Source: Ecdyonurus torrentis
Lineage: Eukaryota > Arthropoda > Insecta > Ephemeroptera > Heptageniidae
Assembly: GCA_949318235.1 (NCBI GenBank)
Contig: OX439127.1
Coordinates: forward strand, 39,323,787 to 39,387,786
Direction: 5' to 3'
Length of the DNA: 64,000 nt
The notes beneath the pieces were generated by a model. The model was given only the letters and a program-made list of their open reading frames with translations. It was not told the origin of the DNA and ran no database searches. The translations under genes were made by a program, and so were the position numbers. Shown piece by piece: positions 21,773 through 33,766 of the stretch; positions within the stretch are counted from its first letter, which is position 1; each line of letters begins with the position of its first letter.

Positions 21773-23192
21773 GGCTTATTTAAAAAGAAATATATATAAT
21801 ACAATATTGTCTTGTCAAAATTTTATCATTCACTGCATAATATGTTTTGTAATAGAATCCTTTCTTTTTGTGACTAAAAAAATATTGTAAAATGAAATAA
21901 GAAAAATAAATAAAGCTTATACTAACACTGAATTATTTGCTATTTCTTTTTATTTTCCTCTTAAATAGAACAAAAATTTAAAAAATAGCAAAAATATAGT
22001 CAGAGAAAAAATTACTGGTTTATTTCTTATTTTGTAGAATATATGTTCATCACCATATAATATAATATATTATTTTTACATATAAATAAGTATTTTTTAT
22101 TATTGCTGTGTATTTTTATGCACTATTACATGTTCAAACTATCTTCAGTTCAGTTTCTTTATTAATCATAATACCAATTGGTACATTTAGATTACAAAAA
22201 TAGTTACATATAGGAATACAATGTGTTTCATAAAAGTTTCAGTCATCATTAATATAATAAAGAATATATTTTTAAATATTTAATATATTAAATTATATCT
22301 AGCTAACATATTTTAATAATAAGTAAAACAATTTCACATTAAAATATATGCGATAATTTTTCATATTATTTGTTTTATCAGATATATATATTTATATTAT
22401 TATCATATATTTATTTTTATTTATTTTTATAGCACCTTTTTATTAGCACCTTATTTTAGTTTCTAAATATAAAAAATAATACTTCTATAAGTAACTATAA
22501 TTAAAATTCATAGATAAAATAAATAAATTTAAATAATTATTATATAGTGAAAGCAGGAGTTTTAGATATTAAGTGTTACAAATGCATTTTCTGTATTCTC
22601 GTTATAAAGTGATTTTAAAATCCTTTGTTACTCAAAATAAACCAAATCATAGTCAGCATAATTTTTTGAATTTTTTTTCCTGAATATAGTTATATTATAT
22701 ATTATGTTATTATTATTATAACATAACAGTATACTCCAGGTTTAACTTTCAATTTTTTTTCTGCATATGCATATTCATATGCATGTAGTATGATATAATT
22801 AAAAGAAATACATGCAGGGGTGAGTGCCATTCTCTTTATTTTTATATCATATCAATACACCTATACATATAAATAAAAGAAGAAAGATTTTTAAAGAGAT
22901 GGACAAATTCAAGCAAAAAAAGGTATTATGAAATTAGGTAGGAAATTTAGTGCATGATATGTAATTATAACGCGCTTGATGCGTGTATGAGTTTATTTTT
23001 CCTATATAAGTCTTGCAATCTTTTAGGATTTATATAGTTGTAATTAATCCAACATTTTGGAACTATATAGAGGTTTGATATTATGACAACATCTTTATGT
23101 ACACTGTACAGTGTAAATTTTCAATAATAACTTAAATTAGTTTCATCATTAAAGAAATTGCAAACACAAGAGCCGTGGTGTGATGTAATTGA

Positions 23193-23210
23193 TATAAAAA
23201 ACATATAAAT
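23193..23210 (+). promoter_or_regulatory. Candidate TATA box for the 23372 gene
   Basis: tataaaa (23193-23199) and tataaat (23204-23210) lie 160-180 bases upstream of the ATG. They are followed by about 140 bases of more balanced composition, as expected for a 5' UTR. TATA-like strings are common here, so this is tentative. Confidence 0.4.
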
Positions 23211-23371
23211 GCGTAGAACAACCGATAGAGGCACTTTCACACTACCAATGAACAACGAGTGTGACTCTATCCCCTACTCATTGCTCGCAAGCGAGGCAAA
23301 CTTCAAGCGGACTTCAAGCACGTAAGTTCACGTAATAGAAGAAACAGAAGCTGTCTGCTATAACAAGAAAA

Positions 23372-25135
23372 ATGTTGTCGTATCCCGCCTATTCAGCTGA
23401 CAGTGAAACTATCTATTTCCCTGTCAATCCTGGTCCAAAGGACAATACCAACAATTCAAGTGCCATGAGACCTAACAACCTCCAGCGTCTTCCTGAACCC
23501 CCAACCATTGGACCCTGGAAGAGAATCGGGGCCTTCGTCTCCCGATACTTTTATTTCCTCCTCGCTATAGCCGTTGCTATCTTCTTTCTTGGAATGCTTT
23601 GGAGAGCTATCTACTTAGACCGACAACATAACGATTTAATGTGAGTATATATAATTATACTTCCTATTTTTATTAAGGTACTACTTTAGGGTAGGAGTGT
23701 ATTATTATTATTATTATTATTATTCTGAATTAGGTTTAGGCTGCTGTACCCCAAAATGAAATCAAAAAAATTCTATCTAAAAAACTCTAGTCACAACAGA
23801 GCGTCAAATTGTCGCTAAATGCCCCGCCCCCTAATGCTAATGAATCTATATTTGAGCCCCGGTTTTAACCCACTTTGAATTTTTTTTCAGCGGTTAAAAA
23901 AATACTAGCTTGTTTTTCGTGTTGACTTTTAATGAAAACTGATTTTTCAGATTTTTCTAAAAAGTTCTTGCCGAGAAAAAAGTTATCGCAAATTGACCCA
24001 TGTTAATTGCATATGCAATCTTCAATAATTTTTTTCTCCGTAAAAATCTCGTAAAAATTGTTTTAAATCTCAAATTCATTAAAAGTTTATCTGTAGATCA
24101 CGCTAGTATTTTTTATTGAGAAGTTGATCAATTCAATTTTGCACACGTTGAGCTTGAAGTTTTGTATCTTATACATGCTAAAGGGGGCGTAACCCCAAAA
24201 AAAACACCGACTCTGAGGCTCATTTGCGGAAAATTGATTTGAGCAAAAACTTTTTTTAGTATAGAAAATTGTTCCTTGGTTTATTATAAAGCTAAATAAT
24301 GATATAAAATTTGTTTTTACGACAAAAATGCTACCCTAAAGTACTACCTTAATTCATAAAAAAAAAATCGTTTTTTTTTAAATTTTATTTACTGTATTGG
24401 TTTAGAGACCTTTAGGTCATTGTGCCTTGGCAGCACCGCTGCACCTATATTACCTATTTGTTTTTTGTAAAAATTCATTCATTCATTCATTCATTCATTC
24501 ATTCATTCATTCATTCATTCATTCATTCATTCATTCATTCATTCATTCATTCATTCATTCATTCATTCATTCATTCATTCATTCATTCATTCATTCAATT
24601 TTTTTTCTTTATTTATTTAATTTTTCATAGTTTTATAAGAAGTGTATTCAATCAATTTCGTCGTCGGTAGTATAAAATAAGCAAAGAAAAAAAAAAAGAA
24701 AAAAAAAAGAAGTTTGTAATATGTCATTTTTTTTTTATTATTTTTTTTTTTATGGAGATTTGCTTACATAAAATACTGATTTCTTTTATTGTCAATTTAC
24801 TCATTTATAAAAAAAAAGTCATTTTTTATACTATAATTGATTATACAGTATACTATAATTGATATAAACTATAAGTTGCTTTTTTATGTTATTATTATTA
24901 TTTCTTTTTTTTTTTTTTTTTTTGCTTTTAAAGAAATTTTTCAAATAACTATTTTTATTTGTACTGTGTGTATATATAATGTATGTATGTATGTATGAAA
25001 AATACATCTAAATAAAACATAAATTACATTTTATGTTTCAGCTTAAAGAAAACGTTGCTCACCACCAGTACCACCAGGTTCCTTCCTAGAGACGCACCTG
25101 GCTCACTCCGTAATGAGGAAGGTGAATTTTTTTAA
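23372..25135 (+). CDS. Small single-pass membrane protein, two coding exons
   Basis: Exon 1 is 23372-23640, ending AT/GTGAGT in phase 2. Exon 2 starts at 25042 after tttatgtttcag and reaches a TAA at 25133-25135, giving about 120 residues. Residues 1-50 are rich in Pro, Asn, Ser and Tyr. KRIGAFVSR precedes a membrane span at about 59-78 (YFYFLLAIAVAIFFLGML). WRAIYLDRQHN follows, then a Thr/Ser-rich tail. Basic residues before the span favour an N-in, C-out orientation. The last residues (NEEGEFF) and the stop are supplied by a palindromic element at 25111-25569, so the C-terminus is probably not ancestral. The intron carries a piggyBac-like element and a CATT array. The phase-2 junction 12 residues after the span is shared with the 33767 and 39535 genes. 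No family recognised. Confidence 0.7.
23673..24352. mobile_element. Non-autonomous piggyBac-like element in an intron
   Basis: The left end ttaaggtactactttagggt and the right end accctaaagtactaccttaa are inverted copies with one mismatch over 22 bases. Both outer ends are TTAA, the hallmark target of piggyBac elements. The 680-bp interior has no transposase frame. It begins 32 bases after the exon 1 donor of the small membrane-protein gene, within its intron. Confidence 0.7.
24474..24597. repeat. (CATT)n microsatellite
   Basis: About 31 CATT units in the intron of the 23372 gene, the same motif and strand as the array at 15650. Confidence 0.95.
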
Positions 25136-25569
25136 CCCCCACTTTTTATGACATTTTTGAAAAGAGCGTTAAAAAATTTTGAGGTGCTATTTTTTCTTGA
25201 AACGATTGGAGCATGGGAAGTATTTTTAATTAATTTTTGAAAATCGTCCTAAAAAGACTCTGACGTCATCAATCGGGCATTTATTTCGGAAAGTATTGAC
25301 CGTAGAAGGTTCAGTAGCCAGTTTTTTGAAATTCTGAGGACGAGCTGATTTCATTCAACTGGTTACTGAACCTCGAACGATTAGTATTTGCCGAGAAAAA
25401 AGTGGAATGATGACATCAGAGTCTTTTTAGGGCGATTTTTAAAAATTAATTAAAAATACTTCGCATCCTCCAATCGTCCTAAGAAAAAATATCGCTTTAA
25501 AATTTTTCAAAGCTCTTTCCAAAAATATCATAAACTCAACAAAAAAATTTCAATTCACCTTCCTCATTA
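25111..25569. mobile_element. Palindromic MITE overlapping the end of a gene
   Basis: taatgaggaaggtgaat at the left is mirrored by attcaccttcctcatta at the right. Imperfect pairing continues nearly to the centre (cgtcctaaaaagactctga / tcagagtctttttagggcg, and ggttcagtagccagtt / aactggttactgaacc), giving arms of over 200 bases. TA at both ends fits a Tc1/mariner-type insertion. The left end lies within the last coding exon of the 23372 gene. Confidence 0.75.
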
Positions 25570-25688
25570 AGCAGTCCACCACCACCTTGTCATACCACAT
25601 CAAATTTTGTATGGGCTTTGGCTTTTTTGATCTCCTGTTGAGCAACCTCTTTGACAATGTGCAATGTTTGTATTGTGATATTTTGCTC

Positions 25689-25694
25689 AATAAA
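25689..25694 (+). promoter_or_regulatory. Candidate poly(A) signal, 23372 gene
   Basis: AATAAA within gctcaataaaatcattatta, about 550 bases after the stop and just beyond the palindromic element. An A run follows at 25709-25724. Confidence 0.4.
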
Positions 25695-25724
25695 ATCATT
25701 ATTATAAAAAAAAAAAAAAAAAAA

Positions 25725-26730
25725 GATGATTGTGAACTATATGCAACTGCCTTTTTAAATAACCTGCATTTTTATCACTCATTTTAATGCAGTACCCCTC
25801 GTTTAGATCTTTGCGTGCTTATTTTGGATGCTATATACTTAAATCTAAATTATTTTATATATAAAAAATAATAATAATAATAAATCCCTTTCAAAATTTT
25901 AAGAAAATAATAATAATGTATCTACTTGAAAGAAAAAAAAAATGGAGCTAAATTTAAATCAGTAAAGAAATGAAATTGTAATAATGCTAATAAAAAAAAT
26001 AAACAACATTCGTTTAACAGCTGTAAAAAAATAACAAGTGTTGGCAATAAATTTATTGTGAAGTTTACTGAAGCTTTAAAATTATTAAAAATTCGATATT
26101 TCCAACTTTGCTATATAATCAAACGAGGTATGACATGCAACTTTTGGACCTATGTATATTTATGTTAAATACTTATTTCTGTATCTGGCTTTTGAATTCT
26201 ATAATTATTTTTAATTACAATGATTTTATTTTGTAATTCAAACCTGTCATTCAGTTAAAATATATATAAAAAAATGTTTATGAGTTATTTAATTAAAAAT
26301 TCTAATTACAATTTTACTTTAAAAAAAAGAAGTGGACCTATTATATCATTGGTTTGAGTTGGAGTTTATAAAAATTATCTAAAAATTAAATAAAAAATCA
26401 AACAGAATAATATATAATATATATATTTTTTTTACAAAACCTTACCGTATGAAAACAATAAATTAATATTGAGGTGCCTTAAAAAAGAATACAAAAATAA
26501 AATAAATTAAGTAACAGCAAGAATAAGTATCAAATTTTAAAAGTAATCAAATGCGAAGGAAAAAACTTGGAGCAATTTATTTTCTATATCAATTTTTTTT
26601 TCTTAACTTTACTTTTATAAGAATCTTGATTAGTGTAAAAAGTAAAATATCGTACTGAAAAAGAAGGATTGTTAGAAAGCACGCAACCATAATACACGAA
26701 AAGCATAATAATACAAAATAAATAATATTA

Positions 26731-26761
<31 letters not shown>

Positions 26762-29700
26762 TTTCCTTGTGTCCCAAATATGATAAACTAAATTATGGTA
26801 CAATGCTTAAAATAATAATCTTTTACTTATTGATAGATTATCTCTGAATTGAAATTTATTGTTACAATTGCGTGTTCCATGGAAAATGTTTATTTCATTT
26901 CATAAAAATATTATCTATAGTTTCAGTTCTATATTATTAATTTCTTATAAAAATCACAAATTTGCTGTCTCAAATTACATTAATAATTTCAATTTCTATG
27001 TTTTACCGAATTGGAAATAAAAATATATTTTACCTTGATTTTTAAAAAATACATTATAAATTTAAACACCATTTACATCATAATTAGAAATTACTATAAA
27101 TAATAAGTAATATAGTAAATATAATAATTATTGCTATGAATGTTTAGTATTTTTAAATATTTTATCAAAATTAGAAATAGAAATAATTTTTATAGCTAAA
27201 TTTTTATATAACAGTACTAATCCATGTAATTGGAATTAATGATTTTTTTATTGTTATTATTAATTATTATTACTCTCTTATTATTTTTTTTCTTTTTGAC
27301 ATGCGTGAATTTATTACTTTGTTTTATTAAATTGAAATTTAATTACTTTTATAATTAATTTTAAAAAAGTCGAAAGCTGTAAAATTTCCATGAATGTCAT
27401 AAAATGTTTTTTTTTTTAATTTATTATTTTTGATTTCCTGTTCACATAAAAGTCAACATAAATTTAATAAATTATTTTGATTAGTATTATAAACAAACAT
27501 AAATTCTTTTCTTTTCACTTCGTCATCAAAATATTTTATCGCTTTGCAGAATACATCATATCATATCGCACAAGGAAAGAGGATGTGATAAAATAAATAA
27601 AATAGAATAGTGTATATTATAGCAGACATTTTCATGTTTCATCAGCAAACTATATTATATTATGAGTATTTTTTTATGATTCTGAGGGTGCGTTATCTTA
27701 GTTGCACATTTTATCTTTAATTTAACTGTATTGTAATTAACTAATTACCAATAATAAAATCATATATTTTCAAAATAATAGCTTTTTTTTTTCTTAATTG
27801 CAAGGTACGTACGTACATACATCCGCGACTTGTCAGAAAGATTTTGAAATGAAATTTGGTACATAAGTTGACTTTTTGATCATTAGTAAGGAACCATTGT
27901 CAAAATCGGCAGAGCAGTTGATTTGGGGGCGTGTCTGCCTAAGGAAAAATCATAGATTTAACATGGGATCAAATAGGAAATAAAAAATAATTTTCGCAGC
28001 TAAGCCGCTGAAACATCAAAGAGTATGTAAAAAGTGGCGCTGATTACAAATATCTACTTTAAAATTCAATAAACCTAAAATTAGAGCCACAGTGGCCACT
28101 ACAGGTTCTAGAAGTTCCCTATACACAGCTCGTATTTATAATATGGACACTTCTATTAGCCTTGTAAATTTGTGAAAATATTTTTACGCAATTTTATGCA
28201 CACAGCGAGTTATATATAGAAAATGAGTTAGTGAAAATTTACCTGGGGTAATCTAAGTCACTCAAAAATATATGGTATATCCATTTGAGAGTTTAAGAAT
28301 AAAATTAAGTATTATTATCAACTTCTAATTATTTTTTAATATAATTTACCCTCTTGACTTTTTTTTTTTTTTTTTACTTTTATTATTTTATTAGTAAGCC
28401 AGACTAGCCCGGTAAATGCTCTTTTACATTGTGATATTTAACTCAGCATGCTTATCTTATAAGTTTTAATTGTTAACGAACTGTTGTAATTTTTAGCTGA
28501 CGTAACCCGCGAGTATTTAATGTTTAGAAATTTTAGTTTTTTTTTCTCTCTCGTAGTTTGGTTGCACCAAAAACATTAAAAAAAAAAAATGAAGTATAAG
28601 GTTTGGTTAAGTCATTCTAATGATGCCTTGGTTTTGTTAAAATAAATTAACAAACAAAATAAGATAATCCGAAAAGTACAAAATAATCATTATCATAATG
28701 ACAAAATTCCTATTCGTTGTATATTATATAAATATATAATTTCGATTAATTACTAAAAACAAAACTGAAACCATGCACCAGCAAAATAATAATAGAGTAT
28801 GTGCAGAAGTATATAGAGTGACTGATGAAAGTCCCCATGCAGGGAGAGTCCGCAGTGTTATATAATAGAAGAAAGCTGGCCCTATAGGGTCTATGCATTC
28901 ATGTTAAAGTCGACGCCATGTTGGATAACTCAATAACATGGGTGGCATAGGAAAAAAAAATCATTTTGCCAGTTTAAAAACACTATGCAATATTTTTGAG
29001 AGAATTCATGCTGTAAATATGTTGAATTAGTATCTCAAGTATGTGAGAAAAATGACACATAATAACAAAAAATTAACCAATTTCCCAAAGAAAATTGGCT
29101 TAAATAAAGTTTGCCCTATGCTTAGCAATGTTATGCACTACTCCAGTATGGCCTCCAAGCGCAATAAATATGACGTCATCAGCATACACCCTATATACTC
29201 ATATGTGGAGGCTATAAGACAGCTTTAATTATAATAAAAAAAATACATATATATTTAATTAATCTTTTTTTTTTTTTTTTTTAGTAGATTTTTCTATCTG
29301 AAGCTTTTATTGTATGAAGAGATTATTATAGTTTATTTTCAATTGTGCTGATGGGTTTTGAAAATTATCTGTTTATTTAAACAGCCACGAAATGATACTA
29401 ATTTATTTAAAAATCACAAGATAACTGTTTTCAAAATTCATAAACTGTCAAGCTTTTTCAAGTTTTGATTATACTTTTAGTCTATTATATTAAGTGGAAA
29501 GGATAAAATACATACAGTCGATGCAATCAAACATTTTATTAGGAAAAAATGGTGTATAGATAGTAAAAAGACAAAAGTTTGTATGCAACTGAAAAATCAT
29601 CTAAATGTTATATTACTATAATAAATAATAATAAAGATAAAGAGAAGAAAAAAAAAGAATTTTAAGTTGCATGAAATATATTGTATTCATGGAGAGGGGT

Positions 29701-30640
29701 CGACAGGGGTAAAAGTGAGGGGGGACTTCGGGGACTTAGTCCCTCCAAAAGAAAGTCAGCGGGGACTAGGTCCCTCTTCATTTAGTTGATTTCAAGGATA
29801 AAAGTATATTATCTTTACAAGATCTTGACTCTTAAAAATCTAAAAATCTAAAATCCACATGACTATTTACACTGAATTTAGTGTATAAATTTAATGTCTC
29901 TGTGAAGATAGCTACACTAAATTTTATTTTTGAATTAAATATTAAAAAGAAAACAAAGAAAAAAAATTAATAAAAAAAAAATCACTATGAAAAATCAATT
30001 ATATTTAACTACGTTGCAGATTGAGGCCAGATTTAGTGCATGCAAAACATGTTTCCTTCAAATATTCTTAAAGTGGAATTTTGATTTTTATTAATTTCTA
30101 TCAGAATTAATTTCTAATTTCCAAAATAAATATCCAATTTTTATGTATGTATTATTTTAAAAATTGACAGTTGGATGAATAGAAATAGTGAAAATTTAGG
30201 AAGATCTATTAAAATTTTTACCTACACTAGGCCAAAAGAATGATGCCGACTTAAATTTTTTTTCGGGGTAAAATTTTATTTCATATTCTAAAAGAGGAAA
30301 ATTGTCCTGATTCGATTTATTGGCAAAATTCTAAAGTTTGAGTTCATTATGCATTTTTAGTTATTTTTTTAACATTGCAAAATGACGACACGCAAAACCT
30401 ATGCATGTGGGCAGAGGAAAAAGTTACCGACCGTAACGTTGTTTCAAGACTTTCAGAGTTTAATTATATAAATATTTTAAATAATCAATGAACTCAAAAA
30501 TTAAAAATTCACATATATATCTATCAACTTAGGACATTGTCCTCTTTTAGAATATGCAATAAAGTTAATCCGTGCAATTTTTTCAGTCTTTTTATTCCTA
30601 TAGCAGTTTATTTTACCTTTTTGAATCAGGGCAGCGCCCT
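25725..30640. other. Long gene-free stretch
   Basis: About 5 kb of AT-rich DNA without a supportable gene. Slightly GC-richer patches at 27800-28135 and 28780-28960, and a purine-rich patch near 29690-29780 with agtccctcc / ggactaggtccctc, look like decayed mobile DNA. I could not place them in families. Confidence 0.55.
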
Positions 30641-30641
30641 T

Positions 30642-30916
30642 ATTAAAAAAGGTAAAAATCTATGAATCAACTTTTAATTATTGCTAGTTAATTCTGGATT
30701 TACCTTTAGACGTGGAGGAACTTTTTTTTTTTTTTTTTGCCTATAACCGATGGACAAATTGATTTGAAAATTAGTTCACATTACACACGCATGCTATTGA
30801 ATATTATTAAATAAACTGAATGACGGCAATACAAAGTTATGCTGAAATTTTTAAAAAAAGCTACAGAGTAAAAAAAAAAAAAAAAAAAAAAATCTCAACG
30901 TCTGAGGTTAATTCTG
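30642..30916. repeat. Dispersed repeat, copy 2
   Basis: Copy of 21165-21443 in the same orientation. They differ mainly in the lengths of the T and A runs and by a few point changes. Confidence 0.85.
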
Positions 30917-31137
30917 AAATTGTATTTTATCTTTAGATTTATATGCTTTCAGATTTTTTTTTGTTTTGTTTTTTTTAACATTATATTTTCTGTGTAATGC
31001 AAAATTAGGGATAAATTTATAAATGAAAATCATCAATTTTTTAAATATAAATTTGGCTCTTTCTCTCTTCTTCCTGTCCCTTAAATAACTTCCTCCCCCC
31101 CCCCCTTTTTTCTGAGTTTTGAATTTTTTACATGTAG

Positions 31138-31838
31138 GCGCATTGTCTCAGGGCCCCCAAACCTAGTGGGCCTGATTAATCCCCACTGTAGGACCGCCAC
31201 TGCTTAGATGTATATCGTCTGATCGTCAGCTATTATATATTTTTATTAAATATATATATAATAATAAAATAATTATATAAATTTGAATAAATTGATTGCT
31301 ACAGTGGGAGGCCCCCTTTTACAGGGGTCCTCCTCTCTTCTATTCTCTCTTGTATAACAATAATTTTTAATTATATAAATTTTATTATGACTTTTTGTAA
31401 TTATATAGAAATTTTAATTTCAAAGTTTAATAAATATATTATTTTTGTGAGAGGCCCCACGGAGGCCCCCAGAGGGCCTCTTCCCTCCTCTGTTTTGTGT
31501 ACTACAGGCTTTTTATGTTTTATAGGACAGGGAAGCGAAAGCAGGCCAGGGCCTCGTCAGCCTCAAACAATCGCGTCTCTAACAAATTAAAAAATAAATA
31601 AATAAAGTAAAAGAAAAAATATTAAAACAAATATAGAAAATAATTTTTTAATTATTTACATTTGTTTCTTTCTAAATTAGGCTTCTATTATTCTGCTTGC
31701 TTTTTTATACACATTTTTTAATGTGATTTTTTTTTTTACGGCGCTTCGCGGCTTTGACGGGGGCCTCGCCTGAGGGCCTCATTCTTTGTTTTGGGGGCCT
31801 CACACTGGGGGGGCCTTGTCGGGGATCCCGCCTAGGCC
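31138..31838. mobile_element. GC-rich hAT-like terminal fragments
   Basis: The segment contains repeated gaggccccc / gggggcctc blocks in both orientations (31309, 31450, 31764, 31793) and ends such as taggaccgccactg at 31189-31202. That string is the complement of the CAGTGGCGG-type terminus of hAT elements. No transposase frame is seen. It appears to be a pile of hAT-derived ends into which the 31839 element inserted. Confidence 0.4.
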
Positions 31839-32473
31839 CAGGGCTTAAAGTAAGCCGGAACGCACCGGTACGCCGTACCGGTAAGAATTTGTCTGCCGGA
31901 ACGCAGTTCCGGTAAGAAAAATTTGAGGTAAAACAAATATATTCAAATTTATTTGAGTTTTCGTGAATTATTTAGTTCAGTTTTTTTTTTTTTTTTTTTT
32001 CATACATCTACTGAACCCATTGCGAGATGACATATGAAATATCACCAGAATCAAACTTATTTTTCCATTGGTTTTCTATAAATTGGATTTTTTATATAAT
32101 CAATTTATTTTATAATATTTTAAAATTAAAAGTGATGTTTTTTTGCTAAATTTATAGATTAATTATCAAAAAAGTAATCTATAAATTCTATGAGCACCTG
32201 CAATGTTAAAAAATAAATAGGATAAAATGTTTCTCAAATTTCACTCATAAGTCAGCATATTTTCATCAAATAATCAATCAAAATGATATGGCATTGCACA
32301 CTCATAATTTTAATATTAACCATTAACCTTTGAAAATATAAAAAAAAATCTTGTCTTTTGTTTTCCTATAAATTAAATTTGAAAAAAAAAAGTTGTTTCA
32401 AAATAAAAATGTATATACAATTTTTTTCATGCATTAAAAATCAAAATAATTTAAAAATTAAATTAATTATAAG

Positions 32474-32652
32474 TAGAGACCGGATTTTCAGGTGAAAATT
32501 TTGATAAAAAAATGTCTTGCAAAGGTGATTTTTTAGCACAAAAAATGATAAAAAAAAGGTGAAAAAAGGTGATAAACGTGAAAAAAGGTGATAAATTCAG
32601 AAAAAAAGTGATAAAATTAAAAAAAAAAGTAAATAAAATAAAAAAATGCCTT

Positions 32653-32685
<33 letters not shown>

Positions 32686-33176
32686 TGTATGCTATACTGC
32701 CTATAGGTATTTTGTGGTATTACAAGTACAACCTACAACAACAACAACAAATTATGATTTAAAAATAAATTTAAAAAAATGTTACTATAGATGACATACA
32801 ATAGTGTTGCTCCTAAAATGACGATCGCCTTTGGTTATTCAAATGGGATGCGCATTTTTTGGTGTAACAGAACAGGGTTTACGAACAGCATTATTGAATC
32901 TCTGTTTTAAAAAATTGCGGTAAAGAAATCATTTTTTAATAAACGTTTTGTATATTCTTAAAAAAAAAAAAAAAAAAAAAAATCCTCATTTAGGTGGAAA
33001 AATTTGATGAAAATTAGATGAAAAGGTGAAAAAAAGTGAAAACCTAAAACAAGGTGAGAAAAAAAGAGTTGATCTCAAACGGCTCGAAAGTTGCTAGTTC
33101 GTGGACATTCTTATAAAAAAGGAACATATATTATTCATAGCAACAAAAAGGTGATCACCTGAAAATCCGGTCTCTA
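32474..33176. mobile_element. hAT-like element with perfect 8-bp duplication
   Basis: Ends tagagaccggattttcagg and cctgaaaatccggtctcta are perfect 22-bp inverted repeats, one base pair of which extends past each quoted string. The flanks 32466-32473 and 33177-33184 are both attataag, a perfect 8-bp target duplication. The interior has repeated gaaaaaaggtga units and homopolymers but no transposase. An 85-bp fragment of another MITE is nested at 32809-32893. Confidence 0.85.
32809..32893. mobile_element. Nested MITE fragment
   Basis: gctcctaaaatgacgatc...gggtttacgaacagcatta matches the reverse complement of 37567-37651. One inverted end is retained and the other is lost. Confidence 0.75.
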
Positions 33177-33400
33177 ATTATAAGCAATTATATTTTAATT
33201 TTTTAAACCTAGCGAAAAAAATTTAGCTTAAAATGAAGCAAAAAATAAGAATGCCACGCCCCTTTTTCAAATTTTTTTCGCCTGCGGCGGGCAACTGGGG
33301 GGCTGCGCCCCCCAGGCCCCCCGATGCGATGTGGAATCATCTCACTACTGCGTTCCGGTAAGACTTCAGATCTAATTTAAGCCCTGCGCCTAGCCCTTAT

Positions 33401-33416
33401 GGCCAGTCCGACCCTG
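33401..33416. mobile_element. hAT terminus
   Basis: ggccagtccgaccctg is the complement of cagggtcggactggcc, a common hAT-type end. Its mate was not found in the window. It forms the right-hand host of the 31839 insertion. Confidence 0.45.
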
Positions 33417-33766
33417 ACTTCGGGAGAGCTGGCTTTGCAATTTTTTTCCTTTTATGAAGAGCATGCAAAGCATCTATCCCACCCCACCCTTTGTTATCAC
33501 GTGATTCGCGCATCTTCGACAGCGCATCTCACATCTCCCTCCTCACTCTAATACAATCGCCAGATCTTCGCCAGATAAAGTCAGGTTGTGCCATAGAGTT
33601 CTTCGGGTTGTGCACCGCTGTGGAACTATTCAATTTCAGTCTTATAATAACGTAAAGTGGTTCTATTACACTTTCATTATTACAAAAAGCAATTTTAATT
33701 TCCAAAGTAAAATTAATTGAAATAATAAAAAAATATCCTAATTTATTTTTATTTTTTCACAAAAGA

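Larger units (their letters stand above)
20576..23190. other. Intergenic stretch
   Basis: No supportable gene. It holds one copy of a dispersed repeat (21165-21443), a TA array (21687-21768) and several homopolymer runs; otherwise AT-rich. Confidence 0.6.
31839..33386. mobile_element. Outer hAT-like non-autonomous element
   Basis: The left end cagggcttaaag and the right end tttaagccctg are inverted. ccggaacgca / tgcgttccgg repeats lie just inside. Flanks gcctaggcc (left) and gcctagcc (right) differ by one base and fit a degraded 8-bp target duplication, the hAT habit. The interior is non-coding and has itself been hit by the 703-bp element at 32474-33176. Confidence 0.6.

Noticed and set aside
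25709..25724. A run after AATAAA as a processed pseudogene tail
   Set aside because: Upstream sequence still has an intron, so the locus is not a retrocopy; the A run is more likely ordinary homopolymer.
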